A stretch of DNA of 64,000 nucleotides from Phymatolithon calcareum (lineage: Eukaryota; Rhodophyta; Florideophyceae; Hapalidiales): assembly GCA_977006965.1 (NCBI GenBank), contig OZ345358.1, positions 1,178,001 through 1,242,000 on the forward strand, written 5' to 3'. The translations under genes were made by a program, and so were the position numbers. Each line of letters starts with the position of its first letter. Positions within the stretch are counted from its first letter, which is position 1. The notes below the pieces were generated by a model. It worked only from the letters and a program-made list of their open reading frames with translations. It did not search any database and was not told where the DNA came from. Positions 61,872-64,000 of the stretch are shown here, one piece after another.

Positions 61872-62118
61872 ATCTGGAACCTGGGTGGGTGTTCCAATAG
61901 CACGTACACGTACGCAATTCGTCACAGGCACACTTAAAATTTTAATCAAGAAACACTTTCACTCAGTAACGAGTCGGCACGACACAATGTACACGTGGAA
62001 CAATCGTACCGTGCCGACTAGTTACTGAGCGAAAGTGTTTCTTGATTAAAATTTTAAATGTGCCTGTGACGAATTGCGTACGTGTACGTGCTATTGGAAC
62101 CCCCACTAGGTTCCAGAT
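61872..62118. mobile_element. Foldback MITE, about 110-bp arms
   Basis: The arms 61872-61982 and about 62009-62118 are near-identical inverted repeats (ATCTGGAACCT at each outer end; only a handful of mismatches), with a loop of about 27 bases. No coding sequence or clear target duplication is present. Confidence 0.85.
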
Positions 62119-62202
62119 GTTCATGATGAATACGTGCTCTTCTCCGAAGCGTGCACAATACGTGCCTCGGTCACTGTCGAAGTCGCGCAAACTGAGAAGA
62201 GT

Positions 62203-62235
62203 ACAGGGTACTACCCTAGTAGGGTAGTACCCTGT
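62203..62235. repeat. Perfect 15-bp-arm hairpin
   Basis: The arm ACAGGGTACTACCCT at 62203-62217, the loop AGT and the complementary arm to 62235. Each arm is itself partly self-complementary (AGGGTA/TACCCT). Confidence 0.8.
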
Positions 62236-63430
62236 TGCTGTCGTGTGTCTGTCAAGGGTACCGCGACCAGCCGGTTATAGGTCTCGTTGTGCATGTGCGC
62301 AGCGCTTCTGTCTTGCGCGATTATCACGGAACTGCAGTTCAATGGCCCGTATTGGCGCGCTAGAAAATCGTTCCATCCAGAGACAAAAAGTTTCCAAGTA
62401 ACTTACAGTATGTGAAGAAGCGTGCGAAAGTATGCTTACATAGACGTGATTGCACCGCATGGTGGCAAGCCGAGCGGGATCTTTTTGAATGTGCCCTAGG
62501 TCATCTCCGCACTATGTGCTGACGTAGTAATGCAGGACGGATCCGCCATTCAGTATGTGCTTAACTCAGCATTCGCTGGACTCGCGGTCGTTTTCGCCTT
62601 TGGATTAATGTCGGTACGGAGCACAATTCGGTGCACAAGAAATGTTGGTGTCTCACGAGGCTCACACTGAGCTGGCCTACCGAAGGACCTTGACTACTCG
62701 GACGGCGGAGTGGGTGCCTATTTGTAGATGACATCTGCAGCGTGCGACTGGCTTGTTAAGGTGGTTTAATAAGGAGAAGTGACAATGAGCTGGTCTAATT
62801 TCGCCTCACTCAACAAGGTATAATTTTATACCTTATCGAGCGATGCGTTACTAAATATCTCCACTTTGGCGAAGACTTCTTTGCCCGTTCCTCTCACCAT
62901 CTGCGCTCAGGCGAATAATTTGGAATGATGCATTTGTGCGGAACAACGCGGAAGAAGAAGAGAGAATATTTATTTAAAGTTACCAACGCATCTGCAGACG
63001 CTTGGAGCAATTTTGCGAAAGCCATGTGGCCACGGACAGGGTATTTCTTAGTTGAACGTTTGCAGGGTCGGGTGCGACTCGAAGTGGTGAAATACAGAAA
63101 CCTACCTTTGACCCATAATTGGGCCTCGATGGGACACATGTTCCAGTATACTGGGTCGCGCATAGTCGGCGGGGAGTGGGCCGGATGATTTCATGTTTCG
63201 GACGATACTGCAGTCATTATTGTGACGCAGCGCCTTACTGAAGTTATTGCGTACTCATATTCCTGAATGCAGAGATGACAATGGAGCTGCATGGCACCGT
63301 AAGGTCACCTTACTAAGGTGAAACCCTACTGGTGCCACGAAGTCGACAGAGGTCCACGCTAGTAGGGGTTTCCGCAACTCTTAATACTTACTACAGTAGC
63401 TGATCCACGTTTTGTGTTAAGGGTATTCCA
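62236..63430. other. No clearly supported gene; possible hAT 5' relic
   Basis: An 87-residue frame at 62925-63188 has no recognised motif. Because the hAT transposase C-terminus follows, some of this may be its decayed upstream part. Confidence 0.35.
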
Positions 63431-63439
63431 TCGCATCTA

Positions 63440-63870
63440 TCTCTCATAGCGGAGCCATAATATGTAGAGATGATAAAAGAAGAGAAAACTGCCTGTGAAA
63501 GCCTGCTGTGTGCTGAAGATAATGGATCGCTTACTGAAAGTGCATCAGCTGCATCACTGACTATGGCTGATCGTTTGATTAAGAAACGCAAGGAATCTAA
63601 AGAGGTTCAATCGCAGTACATAGCATGTGACTTTATAGTGGGATATGTTGCCGAGGTTGAACGTTTATGGTCTATCGCTAAAACATTTGACTGACAATCG
63701 CAAAGACACGACGTCTATCGTTTTTGAGTCCATAATCTTTCTCAAAGTGAATCAGGCATATTGGAACGATCAGTCTGTCAAATTGGCTATGGCAAAGGGA
63801 AATCTGATAGAGTCCATAAAGCGTTGCAGGAAGAGGAAGAGCAGCCTGATCCCGAGGCTTAGTACTACAG
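63440..63870 (+). pseudogene. hAT-family transposase, C-terminal relic
   Basis: Two frames join near 63690: MIKEEKTACESLL...YIACDFIVGYVAEVERLWSIAK in the first, then LTDNRKDTTSIVFESIIFLKVNQAYW in the second. These match the C-terminal dimerisation region of hAT transposases (CDFI.GS.AEVERLWS..., FE...FLK.N...W). DNA-binding and catalytic regions upstream are not recognised. It may represent the autonomous partner type of the hAT-like MITEs. Confidence 0.7.
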
Positions 63871-64000
63871 ATATTGTTTCTCTTATTGTAGGATCGCCTC
63901 TCATTGCTGTTGTTATTGCAAGGCGTAGCTCGATTGCAATAAGCATTTTGTTACAAGTAAGTGGACCAGTAAAACTGATCTATTGCCGAGCGAAGACCAA
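63871..64000. other. Window edge, ATTGCAAT-containing sequence
   Basis: One ATTGCAAT lies near 63934 within sequence downstream of the hAT relic. No feature is called. Confidence 0.3.

Overview
The window is eukaryotic nuclear DNA, dominated by transposable elements. Host genes are sparse and apparently intronless: a ubiquitin-like/ribosomal protein S27a fusion, a long WAPL-like cohesin-release protein with AT-hooks, a small secreted Cys-rich protein, and a broken LigB/DODA-type dioxygenase fragment. The organism cannot be fixed from the sequence. Intron-poor genes, moderate GC and a mixture of LINE, piggyBac, pogo, hAT, Copia and Gypsy relics would fit an alga or protist; a florideophyte red alga is my guess, held weakly.

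Layout. 1-751: ATTGCAAT-rich block abutting the dioxygenase fragment. 1.4-6.7 kb: nearly full-length APE-type LINE (family alpha) on the minus strand. 7.9-10.3 kb: decayed pogo/Tigger element. 10.3-19.5 kb: two copies of an unclassified repeat X, a repeat Y, LINE pieces, a TGTCGC-ended DNA transposon and a MITE, heavily nested. 20.2-22.1 kb: Gypsy gag fragment inside a LINE tail. 22.3-26.5 kb: second long LINE (gamma). 27.7-31.7 kb: piggyBac relic abutting a third LINE (delta). 32.2-36.1 kb: LINE-in-LINE nest and an RT fragment fused to unidentified coding-like sequence. 36.4-44.3 kb: the gene island (Y repeat, secreted protein, S27a, WAPL on the opposite strand). 44.6-53.5 kb: hairpins, a hAT-like MITE and nests of LINEs, including an RNase H-bearing lineage. 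53.6-64 kb: pogo-like and foldback elements, a Copia-like polyprotein lacking its RT, several long palindromes, and a hAT transposase relic at the right edge.

The most useful result is the insertion history. Target-site duplications and empty-site paralogues show LINE alpha inside an RNase H LINE, LINE beta inside LINE epsilon, and a hAT-like MITE inside a TGTCGC element inside another LINE. The most unusual candidates are two leader hairpins of the Copia-like element that share one 7-nt loop on different stems, a foldback element with tandem-repeat arms and an 11-bp target duplication, and an S27a precursor whose ubiquitin part has a single lysine.
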